Shown one piece after another: positions 7,776 through 16,548 of a stretch of 64,000 nucleotides of DNA (its first letter is position 1; each line of letters begins with the position of its first letter). This DNA comes from UBA4582 sp038106185. Lineage in GTDB: Bacteria > Pseudomonadota > Gammaproteobacteria > Pseudomonadales > Azotimanducaceae. The position numbers and the translations under genes were made by a program. The notes beneath the pieces are model-generated. The model searched no databases. It was not told where the DNA came from and was given only the letters and a program-made list of their open reading frames with translations. The stretch covers positions 124,001 to 188,000 of the forward strand of contig JAYODE010000001.1 of NCBI GenBank assembly GCA_038106185.1, given 5' to 3'.

Positions 7776-10028
7776 TTATCGACTACCTTGAATCAGTCCA
7801 AATACTCGAGGTGGTGATAAGGGCAGATCTGTAACGGGTAGACCTATGGCGTCTTCCACCGCGTAGCCCACAGCAGCCAATGGCGGAATAATCCCTGATT
7901 CACCGACTCCCCTGACCCCATAAGGATGAAAGTTATTAGGTACCTCGACGATAATGGTATCAATCATAGGCAGGTCCGACGCCACTGGCACTCGATAGTC
8001 AAGAAAACCCGCATTTTCGAGCAGACCTTCCTTGTTATAGATGTATTCCTCGTTCAGTGCCCAACCAATACCCTGTACTGCGCCACCCTGATATTGGCCC
8101 TCTACATACTTGGGGTGAATCGCCTTGCCAGCATCCTGTATCGCCGTGTAGCGCACCACATCGACTTTGCCCGTGTCCTTATCCACCTCGACATCACAAA
8201 GGTGCACGGCAAAGCTCGGACCGGCACCGCGCGCGTTGATATTGCCTCGACCTGAAATTTGCCCACCGGTGCGATCAGCACTGGCACAAATCTCTGCGAG
8301 ACTCAAACGCTCCTCACCTGCAAGATTGATCGCCACACCATCGGCCCAGTCAACCTGCTCTGCTGTCACATTCCACAAAGAAGCTGCTCTCTGCTTCATC
8401 TGCGCCACCACATCCTCGGCTGCCTCAATGACAGCCATGCCCGTCGCAAACGTAGTCCGACTGCCGCCTGTCCCTGCACTGAATGCCACATTTTCTGTAT
8501 CACCGATGATTGGTTTGAGCAAAGACGGGGCAATACCCATGGCCTCCGCCGCCATCATCTGCATGGAAGCCCGAGAGCCACCAATATCAGGCGATCCCTC
8601 GACAATAGTCCCGGTACCATCCGGATTCATGTTGATATGAACGCTGGACTGGCCACCGACGTTGAACCAGAAACCGGCAGCTACTCCACGACCTTGATTT
8701 TCCGCCAAGGCTTGCTGGTAATGCTTCGAGTCACGTGCGGCTTCGAGACATTCGACCAACCCGACCCGTTTCAGTTTTGGACCATAAATCGTTTGCGTAC
8801 CTTCCTTGGCGGCATTCTGCAGACGCAGATCGATAGGATCGCGGCCCAGTTTAACCGCGAGCTCGTTGATCAGCATCTCGACGGCAAACTCTGCCTGCGG
8901 CGCGCCAGGCGCTCGGTAAGCAGCAACCTTGGCCTTGTTAACCACAACATCAAAGCCCTCTACATACATGTTAGCAACCGCGTAGGGCGTAAACGCAGTC
9001 ATACAGCCCATCATCACTGGCGAGCCCTTAAAGGCGCCTGCTTCATAGGCAAGGCGCCCCTGCATCGCGGTAATGGTACCGTCTTTCTTCGCGCCGATTT
9101 TGACCCAGGAACGGGTCGCAGAGCCGGGACCGGTCGCCTTGAAGACCTCGTCACGATTCATAATCATCTTTACCGGCCGACCTGACTTGCGGGACAGAAT
9201 CAGTGCGACTGGCTCAAGATAGACGGTCGTCTTGCCGCCAAAGCCTCCGCCGATCTCACTGGCAATCACCTTAAGTTTGCCCAGCTCCATTCCCAAGAGT
9301 TTAGCCGTGCTTGCCCGCACATCGAAGTGCCCCTGAGTCGAACACCAGATCATTGACTGGCCATCCTTTTCAAATCGAACCGTACAGGCGTGGGGTTCTA
9401 TATACCCCTGATGGGCTGTTGGCGTGTAGAATTCCCGTTCCACCACAACTTCAGCAGCGCTGAAGCCGGCCTCAATATCACCCATTTTGAATTCCAGACG
9501 GGTCGCGACATTGGAGGCTGTTGTGGGTTTTTCAGGCAGACCCTGGGTAAACATATCCGCGTGCAAAAGTGGCGCACCCGGAGCCATCGCTTCACGCACG
9601 TCCAGCACCGGCTTCAAGACTTCATATTCAATATCAATTAGTGCCAAAGCCTGCTCGGCAATAGCGGCTGTCTTGGCGGCCACTGCCACGATTGCATGGC
9701 CATGATATAAAACCTTGTCTTTTGCCAACACATTACGCGCCAGATCAAGCAAGGTTAAGCTACCTTCCCCGCTCTCGATCGCCTGATCGCTGACGCTGGG
9801 AAAGTCCCTGTGAGTCGCCACAGCCAGCACACCCGGCAAAGCCTCAGCCCGACGAGTATCGAGGCTTTTAATATTGGCATGTGCATGAGGGCTACGCAGT
9901 ATTTTGCCCCAAATCATGCCAGGTAAGGCTAAATCAGCCCCATAGTTGGCGCGTCCTGTCACCTTATCAAAACCGTCTGGGCGGATTGTGCTCTGGCCTA
10001 TGTACTTGAACTCTCGTGCTTCGCTCAT
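7776..10028 (-). CDS. Molybdenum hydroxylase large (Mo-pterin) subunit
   Basis: 750 aa, xanthine dehydrogenase/aldehyde oxidase family catalytic chain. The N-terminal a/b hammerhead domain (about 20-140) is followed by Mo-pterin binding domains with GGGFGGKT, the active-site loop AYRAPGAPQAEF, TGGSRTT and the catalytic glutamate Glu710 in GVGESG. AYRAPG, not the AYRCSF of form-I CO dehydrogenase, argues against CO oxidation; aromatic, purine, nicotinate or CoA-thioester hydroxylation remain possible. It is third in the order FAD, FeS, Mo (gaps 10 and 3 bp), as in the coxMSL layout. No cofactor maturation genes except the MoaD-like protein are in view. Confidence 0.92.
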   Translation of the reverse strand: MSEAREFKYIGQSTIRPDGFDKVTGRANYGADLALPGMIWGKILRSPHAHANIKSLDTRRAEALPGVLAVATHRDFPSVSDQAIESGEGSLTLLDLARNVLAKDKVLYHGHAIVAVAAKTAAIAEQALALIDIEYEVLKPVLDVREAMAPGAPLLHADMFTQGLPEKPTTASNVATRLEFKMGDIEAGFSAAEVVVEREFYTPTAHQGYIEPHACTVRFEKDGQSMIWCSTQGHFDVRASTAKLLGMELGKLKVIASEIGGGFGGKTTVYLEPVALILSRKSGRPVKMIMNRDEVFKATGPGSATRSWVKIGAKKDGTITAMQGRLAYEAGAFKGSPVMMGCMTAFTPYAVANMYVEGFDVVVNKAKVAAYRAPGAPQAEFAVEMLINELAVKLGRDPIDLRLQNAAKEGTQTIYGPKLKRVGLVECLEAARDSKHYQQALAENQGRGVAAGFWFNVGGQSSVHINMNPDGTGTIVEGSPDIGGSRASMQMMAAEAMGIAPSLLKPIIGDTENVAFSAGTGGSRTTFATGMAVIEAAEDVVAQMKQRAASLWNVTAEQVDWADGVAINLAGEERLSLAEICASADRTGGQISGRGNINARGAGPSFAVHLCDVEVDKDTGKVDVVRYTAIQDAGKAIHPKYVEGQYQGGAVQGIGWALNEEYIYNKEGLLENAGFLDYRVPVASDLPMIDTIIVEVPNNFHPYGVRGVGESGIIPPLAAVGYAVEDAIGLPVTDLPLSPPRVFGLIQGSR

Positions 10029-10031
10029 GGC

Positions 10032-10511
10032 TTAAGCTGCTCCTCTCATGGTGGCCGCGGCATCAAGCACCGCGCGTATAATTTTGTCATAGCCAGTACA
10101 ACGGCAGAGATTACCCGCTAAAAAGTAGCGCGCCTCGGCTTCAGTTGGATTTGGGTTCTGCTCGATCAAGGCTTGAGCAGAGACCACCAGTCCCGGCGTA
10201 CAGATGCCACATTGTAGCGCCGCATGCTCAAGAAATTTTTCCTGAATAATGCTGAGCTTGTCGCTGCCGCCAATCCCTTCAATGGTGCCTATCTCGCGTC
10301 CCGCAGCCTCGACACCCAGGACGAGGCAGGCACAGGTCAAGCGACCGTCCACTGTGACCGAACAAGCGCCACAGTCGCCAGACCCGCATCCCTCCTTGGT
10401 ACCGGTCATCTGCAGCTCATTCCGGAGAACATCCAACAAGGTTTCATGCGGCTCGCAAAGAAACTCAGTTGCTTCGCCATTGATTGAGGTCGTGATATGT
10501 ATTTTTGCCAT
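10032..10511 (-). CDS. Molybdenum hydroxylase small (2Fe-2S) subunit
   Basis: 159 aa, two [2Fe-2S] clusters carrying electrons from the Mo site to FAD. The plant-ferredoxin cysteine pattern is in CGSGDCGACSVTVDG with a further C in TCACL; the second, helical cluster is CGICTPG plus NLCRCTGYD. Length and organisation are those of CoxS/HcrC-type subunits. It begins 10 bp after the FAD-subunit stop and ends 3 bp before the Mo-subunit start, so translation is coupled. Confidence 0.95.
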   Translation of the reverse strand: MAKIHITTSINGEATEFLCEPHETLLDVLRNELQMTGTKEGCGSGDCGACSVTVDGRLTCACLVLGVEAAGREIGTIEGIGGSDKLSIIQEKFLEHAALQCGICTPGLVVSAQALIEQNPNPTEAEARYFLAGNLCRCTGYDKIIRAVLDAAATMRGAA

Positions 10512-10521
10512 AGGGACTCTC

Positions 10522-11397
10522 CTACAAACTCGCCAGGGCGCGTTCTTTTGCGATTAAGGTGGCTCTTTTGACCAAAACGCCAACGATATGGCGACGGAAC
10601 TCACTGGTCCCCCGTCGATCTGAGATTGGACTGGCCGCCGCGGAGGCCGCAGCAGCTGCGTTCGCTAGCGCAGTTTCATCTATAGAGGTCCCTATCAGGG
10701 CCTCCGCAGCAGCGGCAACTAAAATGGCTGTTGGGGCAACCGCCCCCAACGCGACTCGAGCGGCCGAGCAGAGACCTTGACGGTCGAGCGTCACACTGAC
10801 ACCTGCACCAGCGACCGCTATATCCATTTCCGTTCGAGGAATAAACCGCAAATAGGCATCGCGAGTGCCGGAATTAGGCCGAGCCACTAAAATACGCTGT
10901 AATAATTCGCCGGGCTGCATGCAATTGCGCCCTACGCCCGTAACAAAGTCTTCAACGGCGACCCTGCGTTCACCAGCCGCACTGGCAATCACACACTGAG
11001 CCCCCACCGCGATCAACGCCGGAATCGTGTCGGCTGCGGGTGACGAGTTGCACAGGTTGCCACCGATACTGGCCCGACCCTGAACCTGTGTCGACCCAAT
11101 AAGATAAGCCGCTTCGACCAATCCGGGGTAAAGCGCCTTAACATCCTGCAGAGCGGTAAATTCAGCACAGCACATAGAAGGCCCTAAGGACAAGCCGGCA
11201 TCAGTCAAGGTATAACCCATCATCTCTGCTATGCGTTTGAGGTCAACAATTCGCAGAGGCTCGATGGTCTGGCTCTTTGACTGAATGATCAAGTCCGTAC
11301 CACCGGCCATCACTTTGGTCTTGATTGCAGATCCGGAAAGCAGCGCTACCGCTTCCTGGACGGACTGCGGGGCGTTGTAAGCAACTACAGCCATCAT
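10522..11397 (-). CDS. Molybdenum hydroxylase medium (FAD) subunit
   Basis: 291 aa, FAD-binding PCMH-type domain then CO dehydrogenase flavoprotein C-terminal domain. FAD contacts AGGTDLI (near residue 32) and ASIGGNLCNSSPAAD (near 110) are visible; Ala-rich C-terminal region is usual. A good Shine-Dalgarno (CAGGAG) precedes the ATG at 11397. It is the first gene of the hydroxylase transcript, which may extend through the MoaD-like gene, galM and the GH4 gene. Confidence 0.93.
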   Translation of the reverse strand: MMAVVAYNAPQSVQEAVALLSGSAIKTKVMAGGTDLIIQSKSQTIEPLRIVDLKRIAEMMGYTLTDAGLSLGPSMCCAEFTALQDVKALYPGLVEAAYLIGSTQVQGRASIGGNLCNSSPAADTIPALIAVGAQCVIASAAGERRVAVEDFVTGVGRNCMQPGELLQRILVARPNSGTRDAYLRFIPRTEMDIAVAGAGVSVTLDRQGLCSAARVALGAVAPTAILVAAAAEALIGTSIDETALANAAAAASAAASPISDRRGTSEFRRHIVGVLVKRATLIAKERALASL

Positions 11398-11510
11398 TTA
11401 CTCCTGATTAAGGTCGACGGATTCCACAGCTCATTGATTGTAGAACACGGAACCTGATTAATTTATTGCCAAGCCTGTTATCTCGAACCTGATGCATTCA
11501 GGATTCGATT

Positions 11511-11574
11511 TCTACCTGTCATTTCTACCTGTCATTACTACCTGTCATTACTACCTGTCATTACTACATGTCAT
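11511..11574. repeat. 13-bp minisatellite, 5 copies
   Basis: Tandem copies of (T/A)CTACCTGTCATT starting at 11511, 11524, 11537, 11550 and 11563; the last is altered (ACTACATGTCAT) and runs into a TCATG doublet. It lies upstream of the hydroxylase FAD subunit. Confidence 0.93.
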
Positions 11575-11727
11575 GTCATGTATTCACTGCTGCGCCTGAA
11601 CTGCCGCGTATGTATAGCACGGTGCCTCTATCAGCGCCAATGATGCAGACAAAAGACTAACATCTTGCCAGATGTTTAGCGCACCTTGACGCCTCGCAAG
11701 GCCTGATTACGCGTCACGCACCGCTCT

Positions 11728-11891
11728 GTTCAATTGCGACATCGTTCAATTGCGACATCNNNNNNNNNNNNNNNNNNNNNNNNNNNNNNNNNNNNNNNNN
11801 NNNNNNNNNNNNNNNNNNNNNNNNNNNNNNNNNNNNNNNNNNNNNNNNNNNNNNNNNNNGTTCAATTGCGACATCGTTCAATTGCGACATC
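11728..11891. repeat. 16-bp tandem repeat interrupted by assembly gap
   Basis: Exact copies of GTTCAATTGCGACATC at 11728-11743, 11744-11759, 11860-11875 and 11876-11891, with N between. The real copy number is unknown. The last copy overlaps the stop codon of the MAPEG gene (TGA at 11892-11890), so the array touches the end of a coding sequence. Confidence 0.95.
11760..11859. other. Assembly gap (100 N)
   Basis: Exactly 100 N flanked on both sides by identical 16-bp repeat units: a placeholder for a repeat array of unknown length. Apart from the two repeat arrays, 11398-11889 shows no gene. Confidence 0.98.
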
Positions 11892-12294
11892 AGCCGATCA
11901 TATGATCCCAGATAGCTCCACCAAGCCCGCCAAGCAGCATCACGTAGACAGGCAGAGACGACAACAGCATTCCCAAACCACGGCCCTGGGGATCCTTGAC
12001 ATAGCTGAGAGCGTAGACAATCCGACCGACCAAATACACAACACCCAGACCCGCAGCCCAGTATTCACTGACGTAGCTGCCAAATGCCCACAAGGCGGGC
12101 AAAAACACTACCAGCGCTTCAAGGGTGTTGTAATGTACGCGATAATGGCGCTCAAACAGGTCATGCCCCGTCGTCGCCGGCGCGCTGATACCATATTTGC
12201 CTCGAGCTGCCCCCACCCGAAAACCGAACCAAATAAACTGAATCAGCGCCAGGAGTGTCACAATCGTTAATAATTCTGAATCGAGCATGCCCAT
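11890..12294 (-). CDS. MAPEG family membrane protein
   Basis: 134 aa with four hydrophobic segments (about 6-24, 58-75, 78-98, 110-128) and the signature FERHYRVHYNTLE (residues about 48-60), typical of the membrane-associated eicosanoid/glutathione metabolism family. Bacterial members are often glutathione-transferase-like, but function is rarely proven. Either ATG (12294 or 12288) could be used. The stop lies in the last copy of the 16-bp repeat. It is divergent from pepQ. Confidence 0.9.
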   Translation of the reverse strand: MGMLDSELLTIVTLLALIQFIWFGFRVGAARGKYGISAPATTGHDLFERHYRVHYNTLEALVVFLPALWAFGSYVSEYWAAGLGVVYLVGRIVYALSYVKDPQGRGLGMLLSSLPVYVMLLGGLGGAIWDHMIG

Positions 12295-12435
12295 TTTTTT
12301 ACAATCCGTTGGTTAGTTAATCTTCGCGCCCTATTATCAGCATCGCTGCAAGCGTGTCCAGTCCAGCGCACCCTTGCCAAGGCGTATGGTATTATGCGCC
12401 AACAAAACCTGGCCTAGCGCACGAAGGAAAATGGT

Positions 12436-13782
12436 ATGACGATCATCTCCACAGACTTGCCCGAGCTTTACTCGGGGCATTTGGCTCAAATGCAGCAACA
12501 ATATATTGATGCGGCCATTCTTAGCGGCTGCACCGGAGTCCTGATCGCTGCCGGCACGCTACAACCCTGCTTTCTCGATGACCATCATTACCCTTTTGTG
12601 GTCAATCCGCACTTCAAGGCCTGGTTACCGATCCTCGATGTGCCCGATTCCTTCCTGTTAATTCGCCATGGCGAGAGACCGAGACTGCTCTTTAGCCAGC
12701 CAGAGGATTACTGGCACATGACGCCAGCTCTACCCCAGGCATTCTGGGCCGATCACTGGCAAATTGAGCCCATTCAGTCCTATCGAGACGTACTTCGACT
12801 CATCGGCAATACCCAGGACCTGCTATTCATCGGCGAGCAAGCCGAACTCGCCAAGGAATGGGGCATCACAGCTATCAATCCCACCTCGGCTCTGACGAGC
12901 CTGCACTACGAGCGCGCCGCCAAGACGGCCTATGAAATCGCCTGCTTGCGGCAAGCGAATCAAATTGCCGTCAGGGGTCACAGCGTCGCAGAGACTGGCT
13001 TTCGTGCCGGCAAATCAGAGTTTGAAATCGCGCATGACTACTTGGGCGCCATTCAGCATCGAGAACAGCAGGCACCCTACAGTGCGATCGTGGCTCAGAA
13101 TGAACATTGTGCAGTCTTGCACTACCAGTTCTACGACCAACAGCGCCACTCTGCCGCCAATTTAAACTCGCTCCTCATTGATGCCGGAGCCAACTTTCAC
13201 GGCTATGCGGCTGATATTACTCGAACCTATGCAGCGCGACCGGGTGTGTTTCAAGACCTTCTGAGCGGCCTCGATCAGCACCACTTAGGCATCATTAACG
13301 ACATTCAGACAGGAATGAACTACGCGGAACTGAATGCAAAAATGCATCACAGAATCGCCCAGCTACTCCTGGAATCCGACATCATCAGGATGCCTGTTGA
13401 GGATATGATCGAAACCAATCTGACATTTACTTTCCTGCCCCATGGCCTCGGTCACCTGCTTGGCTTACAAACCCACGATGTCGGTGGCTTTCTACAATCA
13501 AGACAAGGTGAAGAACGACCGGCACCGGAGCAATACCCTGCCCTGCGTCTGACTCGCGACATTGAAAACCAGCAGGTCTTCACGATTGAGCCGGGCCTGT
13601 ACTTTATCCCCATGTTGCTCAAAAAACTTAAACAGAGCCCCCATCAGTCCCAGGTTAACTGGCCGCTGATTGACGCACTCATGCCTTATGGCGGTATTCG
13701 TATTGAAGACAATGTCGTGATTCTGAACGATCAGCCCGTGAATCTCACCCGCCTCGCTATGGCGGAACATCGCAGTGCCTGA
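12436..13782 (+). CDS. pepQ: Xaa-Pro dipeptidase (PepQ)
   Basis: 448 aa, M24B metallopeptidase that splits X-Pro dipeptides in the cytosol. Creatinase-like N-terminal domain (about 1-160) and pita-bread catalytic domain. The dinuclear metal ligands are visible: Asp in LLIDAGANFHGYAADITR (two Asp), His in LPHGLGHLLG, Glu in FTIEPGLYF, Glu in GIRIEDNVV. Length matches E. coli PepQ (443). It is followed by a DPP-IV-type peptidase, pairing two proline-specific peptidases. Confidence 0.96.
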   Translation: MTIISTDLPELYSGHLAQMQQQYIDAAILSGCTGVLIAAGTLQPCFLDDHHYPFVVNPHFKAWLPILDVPDSFLLIRHGERPRLLFSQPEDYWHMTPALPQAFWADHWQIEPIQSYRDVLRLIGNTQDLLFIGEQAELAKEWGITAINPTSALTSLHYERAAKTAYEIACLRQANQIAVRGHSVAETGFRAGKSEFEIAHDYLGAIQHREQQAPYSAIVAQNEHCAVLHYQFYDQQRHSAANLNSLLIDAGANFHGYAADITRTYAARPGVFQDLLSGLDQHHLGIINDIQTGMNYAELNAKMHHRIAQLLLESDIIRMPVEDMIETNLTFTFLPHGLGHLLGLQTHDVGGFLQSRQGEERPAPEQYPALRLTRDIENQQVFTIEPGLYFIPMLLKKLKQSPHQSQVNWPLIDALMPYGGIRIEDNVVILNDQPVNLTRLAMAEHRSA

Positions 13783-13841
13783 CGGTTAGTCATTAATACT
13801 TCAGCGATCGACGCAGCAAAAGCAGGTAACAGGTATTGATC

Positions 13842-16019
13842 ATGACTCAACTTACACTAAATCGCATTTTCACCGACCCAGACTTAAATGGCTCGGCACC
13901 CGTCGCCCTGAAGTTTTCCCCCGACGGTGCAAGGGTCACTTATCTGAAGCCCGGACAGGAAAACTTTGAACGCCTGGATCTGTGGGAGTTTCACCTCAGC
14001 ACCCAGCAATCTCGACTATTGGTCAATGCCAGTGACCTGGTTTTAGAGCAGCGGATCTTATCCGATGAAGAGAAAGCCAGACGAGAGCGCAAGCGGATCA
14101 CGCAAACGGGTATTGTTGAATACTTCTGGTCTCCAGACTCACGGGCTATTCTGTTCCCACTGGATGGGAACCTGTTCCTGTATCATCTGGACCGGACTGA
14201 GCCCCTGCAACAACTGACCACTGACCTGACGTTTGAGACGGATTTGCACTTCTCACCTGACGGTGGTTTTCTGAGCTTCGTTCGCAATCAAAATTTGTTC
14301 TACATTGATGTGCTTTCCGGCGTAGAACGACAACTGACCTTTGATGGCGGCGGGACGATCAGCAACGGCGTGGCTGAGTTTATTGCACAAGAAGAAATGC
14401 ACCGCTTCGACGGTTATTGGTGGTCGCCTGACAGCCAATCGATCGCGTTCATTCAGGTCGATGAAGCGACCGTCGAACTTTCCCAGCGTTACGAGATCGA
14501 CGCCGACCATTTCGGCGTCTTTGACCAACGCTACCCATTTGCCGGCACACCCAATGCCAGCACTCGATTGGGCGTCATCGATGTGAGTTCCGGCCAGGTT
14601 CATTGGATTTCGATCGACCGCCAACCTGACTCTTACCTGGCCCGGGTGAATTGGCTCGGCGACAGTGCTCGACTGGCGATTCAGGTTCAGTCTCGAGATC
14701 AACAACAACTGGATTTAATTCTTTGGGACAAGCACCAGAATCTACTGACAACCGTGCTAACTGAGACTGCGACAACCTGGGTAAATCTTCACGACTGTTT
14801 TCGCTCCCTTCAAGACGGCCAGAGCTTCGTCTGGGCATCAGAACGCACAGGCTATCGTCACCTCTCGCTTTACAACCTGCAGGGCCAATTGTTGAATACC
14901 ATCACCAACGGCAACTGGGTCGTCTCTAATCTCCACGGGATTGATGAGGGCAACAACAGGGTTTATTACGAAGGTTTTTTTGACACCCCTCTGGAGAAAC
15001 ACCTCTACAGCAGCAGCTTGCATGACAACCAGACGCCACAGCGCATCACTGTTCCAAACTTTAGCCATCAGCTGGTGCTGAGTCCCGATCTGACGCATTT
15101 TATTGACAGCTACTCTTCGGTAACACAACCACCCGCAGTCTCGATCAGGCGGATCTCAGGCGAAGTTTTACTCGACCTTGAACCGAACAAAATAATGGCG
15201 GGACATCCCTTTCAGCCTTACTCTGACAACCAAGGCGAGGTCGAGTTTGGTCAGCTGAAGGCCGAGGATGGTCAGACGCTTTACTACCGATTGATCAAAC
15301 CAGTGACGCTGGCGCCGGGCCAAAGGTGCCCGCTGTTGGTTACTGTCTATGGCGGGCCTGGCGTACAACGCGTCAGCAATGAGTGGATTCCACCCTGGCA
15401 CCACTACATGGCCAGCCGTGGCTACGCACTGCTGCAACTTGATAACCGCGGCAGCACACATCGCGGCAAGGCCTTTGAGGCGCCCATTTACGGTAAACTC
15501 GGCGAGATTGAGGTCCGTGACCAGTTGGTCGGTGTCGCCTATGCCAGCCGCTTACCCTGGATTGACCCACAAAGAATTGGCGTCTTTGGGCACAGTTATG
15601 GCGGCTACATGACCTTAATGCTGATGCTCAAAGCGCCAGACGTTTTTCGTGCCGGCGTCAGTGTCGCCCCAGTGACTGACTGGCGGCTCTATGACACCCA
15701 TTACACTGAACGGTATCTGGGACTTCCCTGCGACAACCCAGATGGCTATGACCAAAGCAGCGTCTTTCCTTATGTGAAAAACCTGCGAGGCAAGTTGCTG
15801 GTGATCCACGGCATGGCGGACGACAACGTCTTGTTTACGAATAGCACTAAACTTTACAAGGCACTTCAAGATGAGAATCTGGCCTTTGAAATCATGAATT
15901 ATCCAGGCGCTAAACATGGCCTCAGCGGACGCAAGATCAATTTGCATCGATATGGCATGATGGATCAATTTTTTGGCCAGCATCTGCTGCAGGCGAACTC
16001 GTCGACAGCACCCTTGTAA
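13842..16019 (+). CDS. S9B dipeptidyl-peptidase IV-like serine peptidase
   Basis: 725 aa from the ATG at 13842 (a TTG 6 bp upstream is in frame but less likely; ACAGG lies about 8 bp before the ATG). N-terminal beta-propeller (about 1-460) with the FIAQEEMHRFDGYWWSPD segment, which holds the Glu pair that anchors substrate N-termini in DPP-IV. The C-terminal alpha/beta-hydrolase has Ser in GHSYGGYM, Asp in GMADDNVLF and His in GAKHGLSG. It removes X-Pro/X-Ala dipeptides in known relatives. I see no signal peptide, so it is probably cytosolic; with pepQ it would complete breakdown of proline-rich peptides. Confidence 0.93.
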   Translation: MTQLTLNRIFTDPDLNGSAPVALKFSPDGARVTYLKPGQENFERLDLWEFHLSTQQSRLLVNASDLVLEQRILSDEEKARRERKRITQTGIVEYFWSPDSRAILFPLDGNLFLYHLDRTEPLQQLTTDLTFETDLHFSPDGGFLSFVRNQNLFYIDVLSGVERQLTFDGGGTISNGVAEFIAQEEMHRFDGYWWSPDSQSIAFIQVDEATVELSQRYEIDADHFGVFDQRYPFAGTPNASTRLGVIDVSSGQVHWISIDRQPDSYLARVNWLGDSARLAIQVQSRDQQQLDLILWDKHQNLLTTVLTETATTWVNLHDCFRSLQDGQSFVWASERTGYRHLSLYNLQGQLLNTITNGNWVVSNLHGIDEGNNRVYYEGFFDTPLEKHLYSSSLHDNQTPQRITVPNFSHQLVLSPDLTHFIDSYSSVTQPPAVSIRRISGEVLLDLEPNKIMAGHPFQPYSDNQGEVEFGQLKAEDGQTLYYRLIKPVTLAPGQRCPLLVTVYGGPGVQRVSNEWIPPWHHYMASRGYALLQLDNRGSTHRGKAFEAPIYGKLGEIEVRDQLVGVAYASRLPWIDPQRIGVFGHSYGGYMTLMLMLKAPDVFRAGVSVAPVTDWRLYDTHYTERYLGLPCDNPDGYDQSSVFPYVKNLRGKLLVIHGMADDNVLFTNSTKLYKALQDENLAFEIMNYPGAKHGLSGRKINLHRYGMMDQFFGQHLLQANSSTAPL

Positions 16020-16043
16020 CCCACCAATAAGAGGCACATTGTC

Positions 16044-16496
16044 ATGACTATCACCTGCCGTCGAGCGAGCCCCGCTGACATTGCTGCGATTGCGGCATTT
16101 AATCAGGCCATGGCCCAGGAAACTGAAGCGAAAACATTAGCCACGGGAACCATCATGGCAGGCGTAGAACGCATGGTCACGAACCCTAACTTGGGCTTTT
16201 ATCTGGTGGCGGAGGCTGACGGCGGCCCGGTCGGCTGTCTTGGCGTCACCTATGAGTGGAGTGACTGGCGCAACGGCTTATTCTGGTGGATTCAAAGCGT
16301 CTACATAGACCCCGCTTATCGTCGCCAAGGGGTCTTCGGCAGCCTGTATGCACTAACCACCGAGCTGGCAAAAAATGCGCCTGATGTGTGTGGCATTCGC
16401 TTATATGTTGAGCACGACAACACCAATGCTCAGCGCACCTATTTGTCCCTGGGAATGGTAGAGACGCACTACAAGCTTTTGGAAGTTGAGTTCTGA
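16044..16496 (+). CDS. GNAT family N-acetyltransferase
   Basis: 150 aa acetyl-CoA-dependent acyltransferase fold. The acetyl-CoA loop is YRRQGVFGSLY (R/Q-x-x-G-x-x-G/A form), with VYIDPAYR before it and the late GMVETHYKLLE strand. Substrate unknown. It sits 24 bp after the DPP-IV-type peptidase with GAGG upstream of the ATG, so it may acetylate peptide products or simply share the transcript. Confidence 0.9.
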   Translation: MTITCRRASPADIAAIAAFNQAMAQETEAKTLATGTIMAGVERMVTNPNLGFYLVAEADGGPVGCLGVTYEWSDWRNGLFWWIQSVYIDPAYRRQGVFGSLYALTTELAKNAPDVCGIRLYVEHDNTNAQRTYLSLGMVETHYKLLEVEF

Positions 16497-16548
16497 ATTC
16501 AAACTAAAATTCGGTTAATATGGACCAAATCCTTACGAAATTAATGGC

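Noticed and set aside
8259..9185. 308-codon plus-strand frame
   Set aside because: It lies antisense to the Mo-hydroxylase large subunit, has no family resemblance, and the minus-strand protein has every expected motif.
7776..10028. Aerobic CO dehydrogenase large subunit
   Set aside because: The active-site loop is AYRAPG, not AYRCSF, so CO oxidation is not supported.
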